Notes under the pieces: generated by a model | Told to the model about the DNA's origin: nothing | Database searches by the model: none | The model's input: only the letters and a program-made list of their open reading frames with translations | Translations under genes and position numbers: made by a program | NCBI RefSeq assembly: GCF_902498825.1 | Contig: NZ_LR701459.1 | Span: 1,966,414 to 2,030,413 of the forward strand | Length of the DNA: 64,000 nt | From: Rhizobium sp. EC-SD404 | GTDB lineage: Bacteria; Pseudomonadota; Alphaproteobacteria; Rhizobiales; Rhizobiaceae | Direction: 5' to 3' | In this document: positions 29,640 to 38,555 of the stretch, in pieces | Layout of the letters: each line of letters begins with the position of its first letter | Position numbering within the stretch: the first letter of the stretch is position 1

Positions 29640-31013
29640 TCAGTAGGCGTATTCGTCGAAGACTGGTTCCACTGAGCCGTTCCACCGGCCTTTGTAGAGC
29701 GAAAGCATCTGCCCGGCCGCCGTTTCGCCGCGGGCAACGATCTCTTCCAGCGGCGCCAGGAAATGGCTCTCGTCATTGCCTTCGTCGTTGAGGCGAGCGC
29801 GGGACTGAAGCCCCTTTCGCGCAATGTCGAGAAGATCGCGGGAAAGGTGGTGCAGCGTGCGCCCATCGATTTCTGCGTCGAGACCCTGGACCGGAACGGC
29901 GTCTCGCAGCGCGTTGACCTGCTCGAATGTCCAGGCCTTGGTCAGCTGTTCCGCCGCATCGAGCGCTTCGCCGTCATAGATCAGCCCAACCCAGAAAGCG
30001 GGCAGGGCGCAGATGTTGCGCCACGGGCCACCATCGGCTCCGCGCATTTCGAGGAAGCGCTTCAGGCGAACATCCGGGAAAAGCGTGGAGAGGTGGTTTG
30101 CCCAGTCGCCCATCGTCGGCAGGCCATCAGGCAGTTCGTCCTTCAGCGCACCGTCCATAAACTGCCGGAAGGTGACATGCGTGCAGTCGTGATAGACGCC
30201 CTTGCGCGTCACGAAATACATCGGAACGTCGAGCGCCCAATCGACATAGTGTTCGAAACTGAAGCCCGGCTCGAAGATGAAGGGCAGAAGCCCCGACCGC
30301 TGGTTGTCTGTGTCCCGCCAGATGTCGCCGCGCCAGGAAAGGAAACCGTTCGGCTGGCCTTCGGTGAAGGGTGAGTTGGCGAAGAGCGCAGTTGCGATCG
30401 GCTGCAGCTTGGTCGAGACCTGCATCTTGCGGCGCATGTCGGTCTCGCTCGAAAAGTCGAGGTTCACCTGGATCGTGCAGGTCCGGTACATCATGTCGAG
30501 GCCCTGCTTGCCGACCTTCGGCATGTAGGCTGTCATGATGTCGTAGCGCGATTTCGGCATGCGCGGCGTTTCGGCAAGCGACCATTTCGGGCTGCCGCCG
30601 AGGCCGAGGAAGCGAATCCCGAGCGGCTCGGCGATCTCGCGCAACTGCGCCAGATGGGCGTTTGATTCCCGGCACGTCTGGTGGATGGTTTCAAGCGGCG
30701 CGCCCGAGAGTTCGAACTGGCCGCCGGGCTCCAGCGAGATCGCTCCCTGGCCGGTCGGCTCGACGAGCCCGATGATCTTGCCGGCGTCGATGATCGGCTC
30801 CCAGCCCAGCATCCGGGTCATGCCGTCCAGCAGCGCCTTGATCGAGCGCTCGCCCTCATAGGGAACCGGCGTGTTGCCGTCGATGAAGAAGGGGAATTTC
30901 TCGTGCTCGGTGCCGATGCGGAAGTCGCTTTCCGACTTCGATCCGTCTGCGAGATGGGTGATGAGCTCGGCCTTGGAGGCGATCGGCGTCAGGTCGGTCG
31001 TGTCGCGTGCCAT
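29640..31013 (-). CDS. gshA: glutamate-cysteine ligase (plant/alphaproteobacterial type)
   Basis: A 457-residue ATP-dependent ligase that joins glutamate and cysteine, the first step of glutathione synthesis. FRIGTEHEKFPF, GQGAISLEPGGQFELSG and CTIQVNLDFSSE are typical of the plant-type GCS2 family found in rhizobia, in contrast to the E. coli type. The frame is open to 31127, but ATG 31013 (MARDTTDLTPI) has GAGAG five bases before it. The C-terminal VFDEYAY end is conserved in rhizobial relatives. rsmE is 153 bases upstream on the same strand; I see no promoter or other element I would call in that gap. Confidence 0.95.
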   Translation of the reverse strand: MARDTTDLTPIASKAELITHLADGSKSESDFRIGTEHEKFPFFIDGNTPVPYEGERSIKALLDGMTRMLGWEPIIDAGKIIGLVEPTGQGAISLEPGGQFELSGAPLETIHQTCRESNAHLAQLREIAEPLGIRFLGLGGSPKWSLAETPRMPKSRYDIMTAYMPKVGKQGLDMMYRTCTIQVNLDFSSETDMRRKMQVSTKLQPIATALFANSPFTEGQPNGFLSWRGDIWRDTDNQRSGLLPFIFEPGFSFEHYVDWALDVPMYFVTRKGVYHDCTHVTFRQFMDGALKDELPDGLPTMGDWANHLSTLFPDVRLKRFLEMRGADGGPWRNICALPAFWVGLIYDGEALDAAEQLTKAWTFEQVNALRDAVPVQGLDAEIDGRTLHHLSRDLLDIARKGLQSRARLNDEGNDESHFLAPLEEIVARGETAAGQMLSLYKGRWNGSVEPVFDEYAY

Positions 31014-31166
31014 GAAGCTCTCTGCGGATGTTGCAACGAGCCCGCCTGATCTTGCCGAGCGGGACGCTCGCTGCTTGAACCAGAAGGCGCGCGGTGCGCA
31101 AGCGAAAATCATTGAACCCGCTGTCAACGGATGGAAAGAGGGATAGGCCTTTCGTACGGACTGGCC

Positions 31167-31904
31167 TCAGCGCCAGTCGCCGATCGTCGCCTGCAGCACC
31201 GCAAGCGCCGCGACGGCAGCGGTGTCCGCCCTCAGGATTCGCGGCCCCAGCGGAATGGCGGTGACGAAGGGAAGAGCGTGCAGCATGCGGCGCTCATCTT
31301 CCGAAAACCCGCCTTCCGGCCCGACGAGCAGCGCCAGATGCGTCTCGGTGATCGCGCTCAATGCCAATACCGGGTTTTGCGTCTCTGCCCCTTCGTCGCA
31401 GAACACGATCCGGCGCTCATCATCCCAGCCGGTAAGCAGCGGCTCAAGCTTCAGCGGTTCGCGCATTTCGGGAATGGCGAGGATACCGCACTGCTCGGCC
31501 GCTTCGCGCGCATTGGCCGCAAGCCGCTCCACATGGACGCGGTGAACCTGCGTGTGCTGCGTCAACACCGGCTGCAGAATGCCGGCGCCCATTTCCACCG
31601 CCTTCTGCACCATGTAATCGAGCCGAGCCTGCTTCAGCGGGGCGAATAGATAATGGAGGTCGAGCGGTGCCGGCTGCGGGCGCACCTGTTCGGTCGGCAG
31701 GATCTCGACGCGCTTTTTTGCCGGCTGTGTCAGCCTGCACAGCCATTCGCCGTCCCGCCCGTTGAAGACGAGCACTTCGGCGCCTTCGCCGAGGCGAAGC
31801 ACGTTGATGAGGTAGTTCGTCTGGTCCTTGTCGAGCGGCACGGATTGCTGGTCGAGGAGGGCGGCTTCGACGAAGAGGCGTTGCAGTCTGAAATTTGCGC
31901 GCAT
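31167..31904 (-). CDS. rsmE: 16S rRNA (uracil-1498-N3)-methyltransferase
   Basis: A 245-residue SPOUT methyltransferase that methylates U1498 of 16S rRNA. The N-terminal PUA-like part starts [13 protein letters not shown], and the knotted SAM-binding domain has [13 protein letters not shown] and [16 protein letters not shown], the family signatures. I start at ATG 31904 (MRANFRLQ) because it matches family starts; ATG 31919 adds five residues. Neither has a clear ribosome binding site. Confidence 0.94.
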   Translation of the reverse strand: MRANFRLQRLFVEAALLDQQSVPLDKDQTNYLINVLRLGEGAEVLVFNGRDGEWLCRLTQPAKKRVEILPTEQVRPQPAPLDLHYLFAPLKQARLDYMVQKAVEMGAGILQPVLTQHTQVHRVHVERLAANAREAAEQCGILAIPEMREPLKLEPLLTGWDDERRIVFCDEGAETQNPVLALSAITETHLALLVGPEGGFSEDERRMLHALPFVTAIPLGPRILRADTAAVAALAVLQATIGDWR

Positions 31905-31935
31905 CCAAACGCCATGCATGAGGCGCGCTGCGAAC

Positions 31936-32562
31936 TCAAGTGCCGTGCGACAGACCCGAAGGGTGGATCACCGGTCGGTAGCCGGCCTCAAGCGCTCGAA
32001 GCGTCGACGGCGGCGTCAAGATCACGCCATCGCTTGCACGCGGGGCTGGATCATCGTGGTATCCATCGAACGACCACCCAAGGAGCTTACCTCCGAGAAC
32101 CAGACACGCGCGTCCCGACACGTCGAGGAAACTGCCGTCCGGCAAACAGTGCAGATCCCGCATCGGCAAGCGACGACGCACATTTGCGTCGAGCCGCTCA
32201 CTGTGAAGGAGGGCGTCGATCTCCGGCGCTTTCATCGCCGCCAGCCCGTTGCCCGCGGCAAAGCAGCGGGAGAACTCGATGGCGCGGGCGCGCTGGCATT
32301 CGAAGCAGGGTCGATGGCCGGAAGCCAGCGCGGTCGCTTCGTCGAGAAAGAAGAGCTCTGTGTAACTCTCGCCCATGACAATCCGCCTTCGACCCTTGAA
32401 GTCGCAAAGACAGATGATCCAGGCTCTCGACGCAAAGCGACGCTTCGTCAGCGTGCGCGTCGCGGGATCGTGGATCCGGCCGCCGCGATTGCCCATGAAA
32501 AGACCCCGCGCGGGATGAGCATGGATCGATCCGAACGGATCGACCCGGTTCTGGAGCGGCAT
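31936..32562 (-). CDS. conserved protein of unknown function with Ada-like zinc signature
   Basis: A 208-residue protein I recognise only as a conserved hypothetical of alphaproteobacteria. Four cysteines are arranged as Cys51-x-Cys53 and Cys86-x2-Cys89. The segment [21 protein letters not shown] closely resembles the second half of the Ada zinc-binding domain (pattern FF..A.EALAAGFRPC.RC), but there is no methyltransferase or AraC part. The N-terminus has [20 protein letters not shown] 32562 follows GGGAGG and nearly overlaps the phosphatase stop, so it is the last gene of the GntR-lutABC-phosphatase series. A nucleic-acid or metal-binding role is possible. Confidence 0.8.
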   Translation of the reverse strand: MPLQNRVDPFGSIHAHPARGLFMGNRGGRIHDPATRTLTKRRFASRAWIICLCDFKGRRRIVMGESYTELFFLDEATALASGHRPCFECQRARAIEFSRCFAAGNGLAAMKAPEIDALLHSERLDANVRRRLPMRDLHCLPDGSFLDVSGRACLVLGGKLLGWSFDGYHDDPAPRASDGVILTPPSTLRALEAGYRPVIHPSGLSHGT

Positions 32563-32563
32563 G

Positions 32564-33319
32564 TCAGCCTCCCGGCTGGTCCTTCGCGCGATGCACCGTG
32601 TAGACGCTCTTTGCGTCGCCCTCGAGGATCAGAGCGGTCAGTTTCTCGCGCACATAGACGCCCGTATCGATGTTGATCCGGTTCGGTCGCAGGTCCGCTT
32701 CTTCTTGCGGCGTATGGCCGTGGACGATGACTTTCGGATGCAGCCCCTCGTAAGCGAGGAATTCGCGTCGGATCCACATGAGATTGTCGGGTGTCTGCGC
32801 TTCCAGCGGCACGGTCGGCTTGATGCCCGCGTGACAGAAGAAGAAGTCGCCTAAGGAGACGGAGTAGGGTCGCTGCTCGAGGAAGCGGCGATGCATCGAG
32901 GGCAGGGACTGCACGAAGCGCCGGGCGCTTTCGCGAAATGCCGCGTCGCTCGCGGTCGACAGCGACACGCCGTAGGACCGGATCGTTTCCGGCCCGCCAT
33001 TGGTTGCGAACATGCTCGACGCGTCCGGTGCGTCCAGAAAGTCCAGCATCCCCTGATCGTGGTTGCCGCGAAGCGCGATAATCCGCGCATCCTGCGCCAT
33101 GCGACCGATCAGGAAATCGAGCACCCCTTTGGAATCCGGGCCTCGGTCGACATAGTCGCCGACATGCACGATACGCCAGTCTTTCGCCGGCCGAAACCGC
33201 AGATCTTCGTCGATGCGCCTGTGCATGGCGCGCAGAAGATCGGCGTAGCCGTGAACGTCGCCGATGGCATAGATCCTGAGGCCCTCGGGCGCGCGGGCCG
33301 CGGCGAGATCGACCGCCAT
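32564..33319 (-). CDS. metallophosphoesterase (PPP-type serine/threonine phosphatase-like)
   Basis: A 251-residue phosphatase with the three metal-binding blocks in order: AIGDVHG, VGDYVDRGPDSKG and LRGNHDQGM, then VIVHGHTP and a late INIDTG. This is the set of bacterial PrpA-like or Ap4A hydrolase-like PPP enzymes. The frame is open to 33481 inside lutC, but ATG 33319 lies just after the lutC stop and gives a normal length. Tight spacing on both sides places it in the lut transcript. The substrate, protein or dinucleotide, cannot be decided here. Confidence 0.9.
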   Translation of the reverse strand: MAVDLAAARAPEGLRIYAIGDVHGYADLLRAMHRRIDEDLRFRPAKDWRIVHVGDYVDRGPDSKGVLDFLIGRMAQDARIIALRGNHDQGMLDFLDAPDASSMFATNGGPETIRSYGVSLSTASDAAFRESARRFVQSLPSMHRRFLEQRPYSVSLGDFFFCHAGIKPTVPLEAQTPDNLMWIRREFLAYEGLHPKVIVHGHTPQEEADLRPNRINIDTGVYVREKLTALILEGDAKSVYTVHRAKDQPGG

Positions 33320-33321
33320 GC

Positions 33322-34014
33322 TCAGCTGCCTTCGTCGACCACGATGATGTGGAGCGCGCGCGGACCATGCGCGCCGAGCAGAAGGGTCTGCTCGATGTCC
33401 GCCGAGCGCGAAGGTCCCGTCACGAAGTTGACGACGCGGCTCATTTTGCCCTTGCCGAACATCTGACGCACCCGCCGCCACACCGCTTCCATGTCGCCCT
33501 CTATATCGGCGCCATTGATGACGACGAGATGATATTCGGGAAGGAAGTTGATCGTGGTCGGATTGTCGGCGCCGGCCGTCAGCACAACGGTCCCGGTTTC
33601 TGCCACACCGGCGATCGCGTGGCTAAGGCCTGCCATGTCCAGGCCGTCGCTCGCACCGTCAACCACGCTCAAGGATGCAGCTGCCTGCCAATCCGCGCTC
33701 CGCAGACGTGCATCGTTGCCGATGCGAATGGCGGCAGGCAGATTGCGTTCGCGCAGATATCGGCTGACGCATTCGGGCAGTGCGGCATAGCTGCTCACCC
33801 TTTCCACGGTTGCCTGAACGCCTTCCGCCTTGTCGATGAAGAGCGCCTGCCGTGCTTCCTTCGGCAATTGCCCGCGTTGCGGAACGACGCCGAGAGGCGC
33901 GTTGGCGAGACGCTCCGAGACTGCATGCCGGCGTTCTGCATCCGCCAGCGCTCGGCCGTTGACGGCGCGGATCCGGTCGAGGATTCCGGCGCGTGCGTTT
34001 GCTCGATCAGCCAT
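33322..34014 (-). CDS. lutC: LUD domain protein LutC (lactate utilisation)
   Basis: A 230-residue LUD-domain protein, third subunit of the LutABC (LldEFG) L-lactate dehydrogenase complex. GVAETGTVVLTAG and LPEYHLVVI are the family motifs near the C-terminus, ending with a GPSRSADIEQTLLLGAHGP loop. The start MADRANARAGIL at 34014 overlaps the lutB stop by eight bases. The complex oxidises L-lactate to pyruvate on the cytoplasmic side of the membrane. Confidence 0.9.
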   Translation of the reverse strand: MADRANARAGILDRIRAVNGRALADAERRHAVSERLANAPLGVVPQRGQLPKEARQALFIDKAEGVQATVERVSSYAALPECVSRYLRERNLPAAIRIGNDARLRSADWQAAASLSVVDGASDGLDMAGLSHAIAGVAETGTVVLTAGADNPTTINFLPEYHLVVINGADIEGDMEAVWRRVRQMFGKGKMSRVVNFVTGPSRSADIEQTLLLGAHGPRALHIIVVDEGS

Positions 34015-35437
34015 GGTGTTCAGCCTTTGCACGTGCAGCATATTGCTGCTGGAACGTCTTGCCTTCCGGCGCCGGCAGGTCCCGATGGGTCGTCCAGCCC
34101 GATGCGAGGGGCAGGCTTTTCAATCGGTGGCGGTCGCCGCCGAGCCTGGCGATGATCGGCATCGCGATCGACACGGCGGCCCGATAGAGCGCCGGCCGCT
34201 TGGCGAAGAAGGCCCAGAGCCCAAGCCCGTAGCGCGCGCCCTTCGGCGACAATTGCCGCTCGAACTCGTCCTCGCGCCAGTGTCGCATCATCTTCGGCAG
34301 CGGAATGCGCATCGGACAGACGGATTCGCACCTGCCGCAGAAAGTCGAGGCGTTCGGCAGATGACCTGCCTTGTCGATGCCGTTGAGCGACGGCGTCAGC
34401 ACCGCGCCCATCGGCCCCGGATAGACCGAGCCGTAAGCATGGCCGCCGACGGCGTGATAGACCGGGCAATGGTTCATGCAGGCGCCGCAGCGGATGCAGC
34501 GCAGCATCTCCTGGTATTCTGTGCCAAGCATCGCCGTGCGGCCGTTGTCGAGCAGCACGACGTGGTATTCCTCCGGACCATCGGGATCCTCGGCGCGCTT
34601 CGGGCCGGTGGAGAAGGTCGTGTAGACCGACATTTCCTGGCCAGTCGCCGAGCGTGCGAGCACCCGCAGGATCTGGCTCGTATCCTCGAGTGTCGGCACG
34701 ATCTTCTCGATCGATGCGACGACGACGTGGCAGCGCCCGAGCGTCTGCGTCATGTCGCCGTTGCCCTCATTGGTCACGATGACCGAGGAACCCGTTTCCG
34801 CGACGAGGAAATTCGCGCCGGTTATGCCGACATCAGCCTCGAAATAGCGTTGGCGCAGCACCGCGCGGGCTTCGGCGAGCAGCGTCACCGGTTCGGTCAG
34901 GTCGCGATCGAGGGCAAGATGGGTGTGGACCCGGCGGAAATCGGCTTCGACCTGATCGCGGTTGAGGTGAACGGCCGGCGCGATGATGTGGCTCGGATGC
35001 TCGCCGCGCAGCTGGATGATGTATTCACCGAGATCGGTTTCGACCGGTTCGATGCCGTGTTCGGTCAGGTAGTCGTTGAGGTGGATCTCTTCCGAGATCA
35101 TCGACTTGCCCTTGGTGACCGTCTTGGCGTTTCGCTTGCGGCAGATTTCGAGAATGATCCGGCGCGCATCTTCGGCGGTTTCCGCCCAATGGACGTGACC
35201 GCCGGATTCGGTCACCCGTCTCTCGTACTCCTCGAGATAGAGGTCGAGATTGGCGAGCGTGTGATCCTTGATTGCCTTGGCATTGTCGCGCAGTGCATCG
35301 AATTCGGGCAGCGCCTCGGCCGCCTTTGCCCGTTTTTCGATGAAGTTCTTCTCCACATTGCGCAGCGCCTTTTGCAGCTGCACGTCGGCAAGCGCCTTGA
35401 CGGAGTTCTGTTTGAATTCGTGCGAGGTGAGTTGCAT
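34007..35437 (-). CDS. lutB: iron-sulfur LUD protein LutB (lactate utilisation)
   Basis: A 476-residue protein with an N-terminal LUD domain (VTKGKSMISEEIHLN, GITGANFLVAETGS) and a C-terminal ferredoxin-like part with two clusters: CIRCGACMNHCPVY and CGRCESVCPMRIP. This is the central subunit of the lactate oxidation complex. The frame is open upstream to 35683 within lutA, but ATG 35437 (MQLTSHEFKQN) lies directly at the lutA stop. The length agrees with LutB/YkgF. Its neighbours lutA and lutC complete the complex. Confidence 0.94.
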   Translation of the reverse strand: MQLTSHEFKQNSVKALADVQLQKALRNVEKNFIEKRAKAAEALPEFDALRDNAKAIKDHTLANLDLYLEEYERRVTESGGHVHWAETAEDARRIILEICRKRNAKTVTKGKSMISEEIHLNDYLTEHGIEPVETDLGEYIIQLRGEHPSHIIAPAVHLNRDQVEADFRRVHTHLALDRDLTEPVTLLAEARAVLRQRYFEADVGITGANFLVAETGSSVIVTNEGNGDMTQTLGRCHVVVASIEKIVPTLEDTSQILRVLARSATGQEMSVYTTFSTGPKRAEDPDGPEEYHVVLLDNGRTAMLGTEYQEMLRCIRCGACMNHCPVYHAVGGHAYGSVYPGPMGAVLTPSLNGIDKAGHLPNASTFCGRCESVCPMRIPLPKMMRHWREDEFERQLSPKGARYGLGLWAFFAKRPALYRAAVSIAMPIIARLGGDRHRLKSLPLASGWTTHRDLPAPEGKTFQQQYAARAKAEHHG

Positions 35438-35439
35438 GG

Positions 35440-36219
35440 TCAGCGTCCCGATCCGGCGATGGGCGGCGTGTCGGTCATACCAGCCAGCACTTCCGCCACG
35501 TGCCGCACCTCTGTCTTCGCGCCCTGGCGCTTGAGCTTGCCCGCCATGTTCATCAGGCAGCCGAGATCGCCGGCAAGCAGCAGATCGGCATCGCTCGCCT
35601 CGATATTCGCCGCCTTTTTGGTGACGATGGCGTTGGAGATGTCGGGATATTTCACGCAGAAGGTACCGCCGAATCCGCAGCACACATCGGCATCGCGCAA
35701 TTCCTTGAGTTCCAAACCGTCGATTGAACCGAGAAGCGCGCGCGGTTGGCTGCGAACGCCAAGCTCACGCAGGCCCGAGCAGGAATCGTGATAGGTGACG
35801 GTGCCGTCGAAGGACCCCGGCACATCCGTCATGCCGCGAATATCGGCGAGGAACGAGACGAGTTCGTGAACCTTCGCGGCGAACTCGGCCGCGCGTTTCT
35901 CCCAGCGCGAATCGCCTGCGAAGAGCTCCGTATAGTGCTTCTTCAGCATCGCCGCACAGGAACCGGAAGGCGCGACCACATAGTCGAAGCCCTCGAACGT
36001 TTCGATCACCTGCCGGGCAATGTCGGTCGTGTCCTTGCGGTCGCCGGAATTGTAGGCAGGCTGGCCGCAGCAGGTCTGCGCGCGTGGCACGTCCACCATG
36101 CAGCCTGCCGATTCCAAAAGCTTGATCGTCGCAAAGCCGACGCTCGGCCGGAAGAGGTCCACGAGGCAGGTGACGAAAAGGCCCACCCGCGGCGTGGTGG
36201 TGGGGACGTTCAGGCTCAC
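35440..36219 (-). CDS. lutA: (Fe-S)-binding protein LutA (lactate utilisation)
   Basis: A 259-residue protein with two CCG domains: CCGQPAYNSG with a downstream GSCAAM, and YHDSCSGLRELG with DVCCGFGGTF, which hold an iron-sulfur centre in this family. It is the LutA/YkgE subunit of L-lactate dehydrogenase. The start is a GTG at 36219, overlapping the GntR stop as GTGA, so the regulator and structural genes are translated as a chain. lutB follows after two bases. Confidence 0.93.
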   Translation of the reverse strand: MSLNVPTTTPRVGLFVTCLVDLFRPSVGFATIKLLESAGCMVDVPRAQTCCGQPAYNSGDRKDTTDIARQVIETFEGFDYVVAPSGSCAAMLKKHYTELFAGDSRWEKRAAEFAAKVHELVSFLADIRGMTDVPGSFDGTVTYHDSCSGLRELGVRSQPRALLGSIDGLELKELRDADVCCGFGGTFCVKYPDISNAIVTKKAANIEASDADLLLAGDLGCLMNMAGKLKRQGAKTEVRHVAEVLAGMTDTPPIAGSGR

Positions 36220-37040
36220 TCGGCTGCCTCCTTGTTGGCAATCATGGCTGGTGCCTTGGCCGTTTTCGGCGCGCGGCGTTGTTTAAGGCGCATGGCGGCG
36301 ATCTTTTCCCAGTCGTCGACGCGCTCGGCTTCTTCCATGGTTTTGGATACGAAATCGATATGGTCCTGCGCCGTCTTGCGGGCGCGGTCGGGGTCGCCCG
36401 CGATCACCGCTTGGGCAATCGCGCAATGCTGTTCGAGCAGGCTGTCCCGAGCGCCCGGCACTCCATAGATCATCGCGCGGTTATAGAAGACGCCGTCGGC
36501 GAGAAGCCGGTAGCAAGAACGCAGCGTGTGGAGCAGCACGATATTGTGCGCCGCTTCGCCGACCGCATCGTGCAATTCGACGTCGAGTTCCGCTTCCTCG
36601 GCGAAATCGGCGCGGCCGTGGGCTTCCTGCATCGTGTCGACCAGTGTGCAAAGCTGCGCGCGATCGGCAGCGGTTGCCCGCCGCGCCGCAAGCTCCGCCG
36701 TCATCCCCTCCATGGCGCGGCGATACTCCAGATAGTCCTCGGTCGCGCGTCGATGCCGGCCGATCAGCTGGACGAGCGCCGGTGCGAATATCTGGCCGAC
36801 GATGTCGGCAACGAACGTACCGCCGCCATGCCGCGAATGGACGAGACCGCGAAGCTCCAGCTCTTTCAGCGCCTCACGCAGGATCGGCCGGGACACGTCG
36901 AGCTGTTGGGCAAGATCGCGCTCGCCGGGCAGGCGGTCTCCCGGCCGTAGCACGCTTTCCAGGATCAACCGCTCGATCTGCAGCACCACGGCATCCGCCG
37001 TGCGCGCATGGTCGATGCTGTGGAAAATGTCGGAACTCAT
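36216..37040 (-). CDS. FadR-subfamily GntR regulator (LldR-like)
   Basis: A 274-residue regulator with an N-terminal winged helix (VLRPGDRLPGERDLAQQL, then VSRPILREALKELELRG) and an all-helical FCD domain whose metal ligands include the histidine-bearing stretches DVELHDAVGEAAHN and EQHCAIAQAV. It heads the lut operon, so control of lactate oxidation in response to lactate is likely, as with LldR. ATG 37040 (MSSDIFHSID) has GGAG nine bases upstream; the frame is open to 37094. A dyad about 58 bases upstream may be its own operator. Confidence 0.9.
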   Translation of the reverse strand: MSSDIFHSIDHARTADAVVLQIERLILESVLRPGDRLPGERDLAQQLDVSRPILREALKELELRGLVHSRHGGGTFVADIVGQIFAPALVQLIGRHRRATEDYLEYRRAMEGMTAELAARRATAADRAQLCTLVDTMQEAHGRADFAEEAELDVELHDAVGEAAHNIVLLHTLRSCYRLLADGVFYNRAMIYGVPGARDSLLEQHCAIAQAVIAGDPDRARKTAQDHIDFVSKTMEEAERVDDWEKIAAMRLKQRRAPKTAKAPAMIANKEAAE

Positions 37041-37097
37041 GGGGCTTCGCTCCGCCGCGCTCTGTCGGCGCCTGATCATCGCCGAAACTATCAACTG

Positions 37098-37112
37098 GAC
37101 CTGTCAGTGGTC
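37098..37112. promoter_or_regulatory. GACC-N7-GGTC dyad, candidate GntR operator
   Basis: GACC (37098-37101) and GGTC (37109-37112) flank TGTCAGT, 58 bases before the GntR start and about 100 bases before the divergent DUF3422 gene. FadR-family regulators bind short dyads with GT/AC cores, which this fits loosely. It may autoregulate the lut operon. Confidence 0.35.
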
Positions 37113-37209
37113 AATAATCTTTGCCAGTTGTGTTCTGGTCCGACCCCTTGCCCAATTGCGCGACCACGCCGATAGTGCGCCGTGGGTTTGTGGTTTCGAG
37201 GGCGTTGAG

Positions 37210-38532
37210 TTGAGCAGGGGCAGTTTTGGGTTTCCCGTCGCACCGCAGCGTGCCAAGGCGCTGGGCGAGATCCACGCGCGGCCATCGCCGCTTCTTGAGT
37301 CCCCGCGGGTCATCGTACAACTGGCATTCATGACCGATGGCGGGGCAAGCGTCGACCATGCGGTCCTGGCCGATCTTATTCGAGCCCGCGGCCTTTCCGC
37401 ACCGCAGAAAGATGCCCGCCATCACACCTTGTCCTGGGGGCAGGGCACGTTGCGTTGGGAGCGCCACACCGAATTCTCCACTTATGCCTGGGAAGGGCCG
37501 GTACCCGATCGCTTCGACGGCGACCTTGTCGGTCATCCGTTCGGCGATGGCTTCAATCCGCCCGGCAGCCTCATCTCCGGCGTCCGACTGGAAATCCGCA
37601 AATGGACCGACGAGGAGGAAGCGCAAGCGATCCGCATCTTCGATCCGTCGAGCCTCTGCTATTCGCTGGTCGAAGACGGGCGCGCCGCGGCGCTGACTGA
37701 TTTTCGGCAGGACAAGGATGGGCTGACGCGGATTCTCGTGCTCGACAAGGGCTTGTCGCCGGCGCGTGCTGGTGCGTTGACCCAGCGCCTGATCGAGATC
37801 GAAACCTATCGAACCCTCGCGATGCTGGGCCTGCCACAGGCCCAGACCCTGTCTCCGGAGATCCGGCGCATCGAGGACCGGCTGACCGAGATCACCCAGA
37901 AGATGCGCGAGAATGCCCGCGAAGATGCCGATGCGATGCTGACGGACATCACGCGCCTTGCCGCTGAACTGGAAGCGAATGCCGCAGCCGGACTCTACCG
38001 TTTCGGCGCGAGCCGCGCCTATGACGGTATCGTGCTCGAGCGCATCAAGGCGCTGCACGAGCAGGCGGTGCCAGGCTACGACACCTGGGGCGCGTTTCTG
38101 GAACGCCGCGTCGCGCCTGCCATGCGCACCTGTCGGTCGATCGAAGAACGCCAGGTCAATCTGTCGCGCAAGCTCGCGCGTGCCACACAACTGCTTCGAA
38201 GCTGGATCGATGTGGAGCTCGAGAAGCAGAACTCGGCGCTGCTCCATTCGATGAACCGCCGCGCCAAGCTGCAATTGCGTCTGCAGCAGACGGTCGAAGG
38301 CCTCTCGGTCGCGGCCATCTCCTATTACGTCGTGGGGCTGGTTTCCTATCTCGCCAAAGCGTTGTCGGACCTCGGATTGCCGATCGATCCGGCTTTGGTG
38401 ACCGGTCTGTCCGTGCCGGTCGTCGTGCTGGTCATCTTCCTGATCGTGCGCGGAATCCGTCAGCACCACCGTCGCGAAGACGAAGACGCTGCCGCCAAGG
38501 GCACGGCGCCCAGCGGCGACTACGATATCTGA
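37210..38532 (+). CDS. DUF3422 family membrane-anchored protein
   Basis: A 440-residue protein of DUF3422. Family homology begins at FGFPVAPQRAKALGEIHARP, which lies upstream of the first good ATG (37330), so I place the start at TTG 37210, which has GAGGG seven bases before it. The middle is helical (two coiled-coil stretches near RRIEDRLTEITQKM and the AKLQLRLQQTVEG region), and the C-terminus has two membrane segments (VAAISYYVVGLVSYLAKAL and VVVLVIFLIVRGI) then a charged cytoplasmic tail. No function is known. It is divergent from the lut operon and convergent with a LysR gene, 23 bases between stops. Confidence 0.88.
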   Translation: MSRGSFGFPVAPQRAKALGEIHARPSPLLESPRVIVQLAFMTDGGASVDHAVLADLIRARGLSAPQKDARHHTLSWGQGTLRWERHTEFSTYAWEGPVPDRFDGDLVGHPFGDGFNPPGSLISGVRLEIRKWTDEEEAQAIRIFDPSSLCYSLVEDGRAAALTDFRQDKDGLTRILVLDKGLSPARAGALTQRLIEIETYRTLAMLGLPQAQTLSPEIRRIEDRLTEITQKMRENAREDADAMLTDITRLAAELEANAAAGLYRFGASRAYDGIVLERIKALHEQAVPGYDTWGAFLERRVAPAMRTCRSIEERQVNLSRKLARATQLLRSWIDVELEKQNSALLHSMNRRAKLQLRLQQTVEGLSVAAISYYVVGLVSYLAKALSDLGLPIDPALVTGLSVPVVVLVIFLIVRGIRQHHRREDEDAAAKGTAPSGDYDI

Positions 38533-38555
38533 GCGATCTCGGGAGAGCCTGACAA

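Noticed and set aside
33830-35791. 653-residue plus-strand frame opposite lutB and lutC
   Set aside because: Antisense shadow of genes with clear LUD and Fe-S motifs; composition rich in His and Arg, no recognisable domain.
37330-38532. ATG at 37330 as start of the DUF3422 protein
   Set aside because: It would remove about 40 residues that match the family N-terminus; TTG 37210 has a good ribosome binding site.
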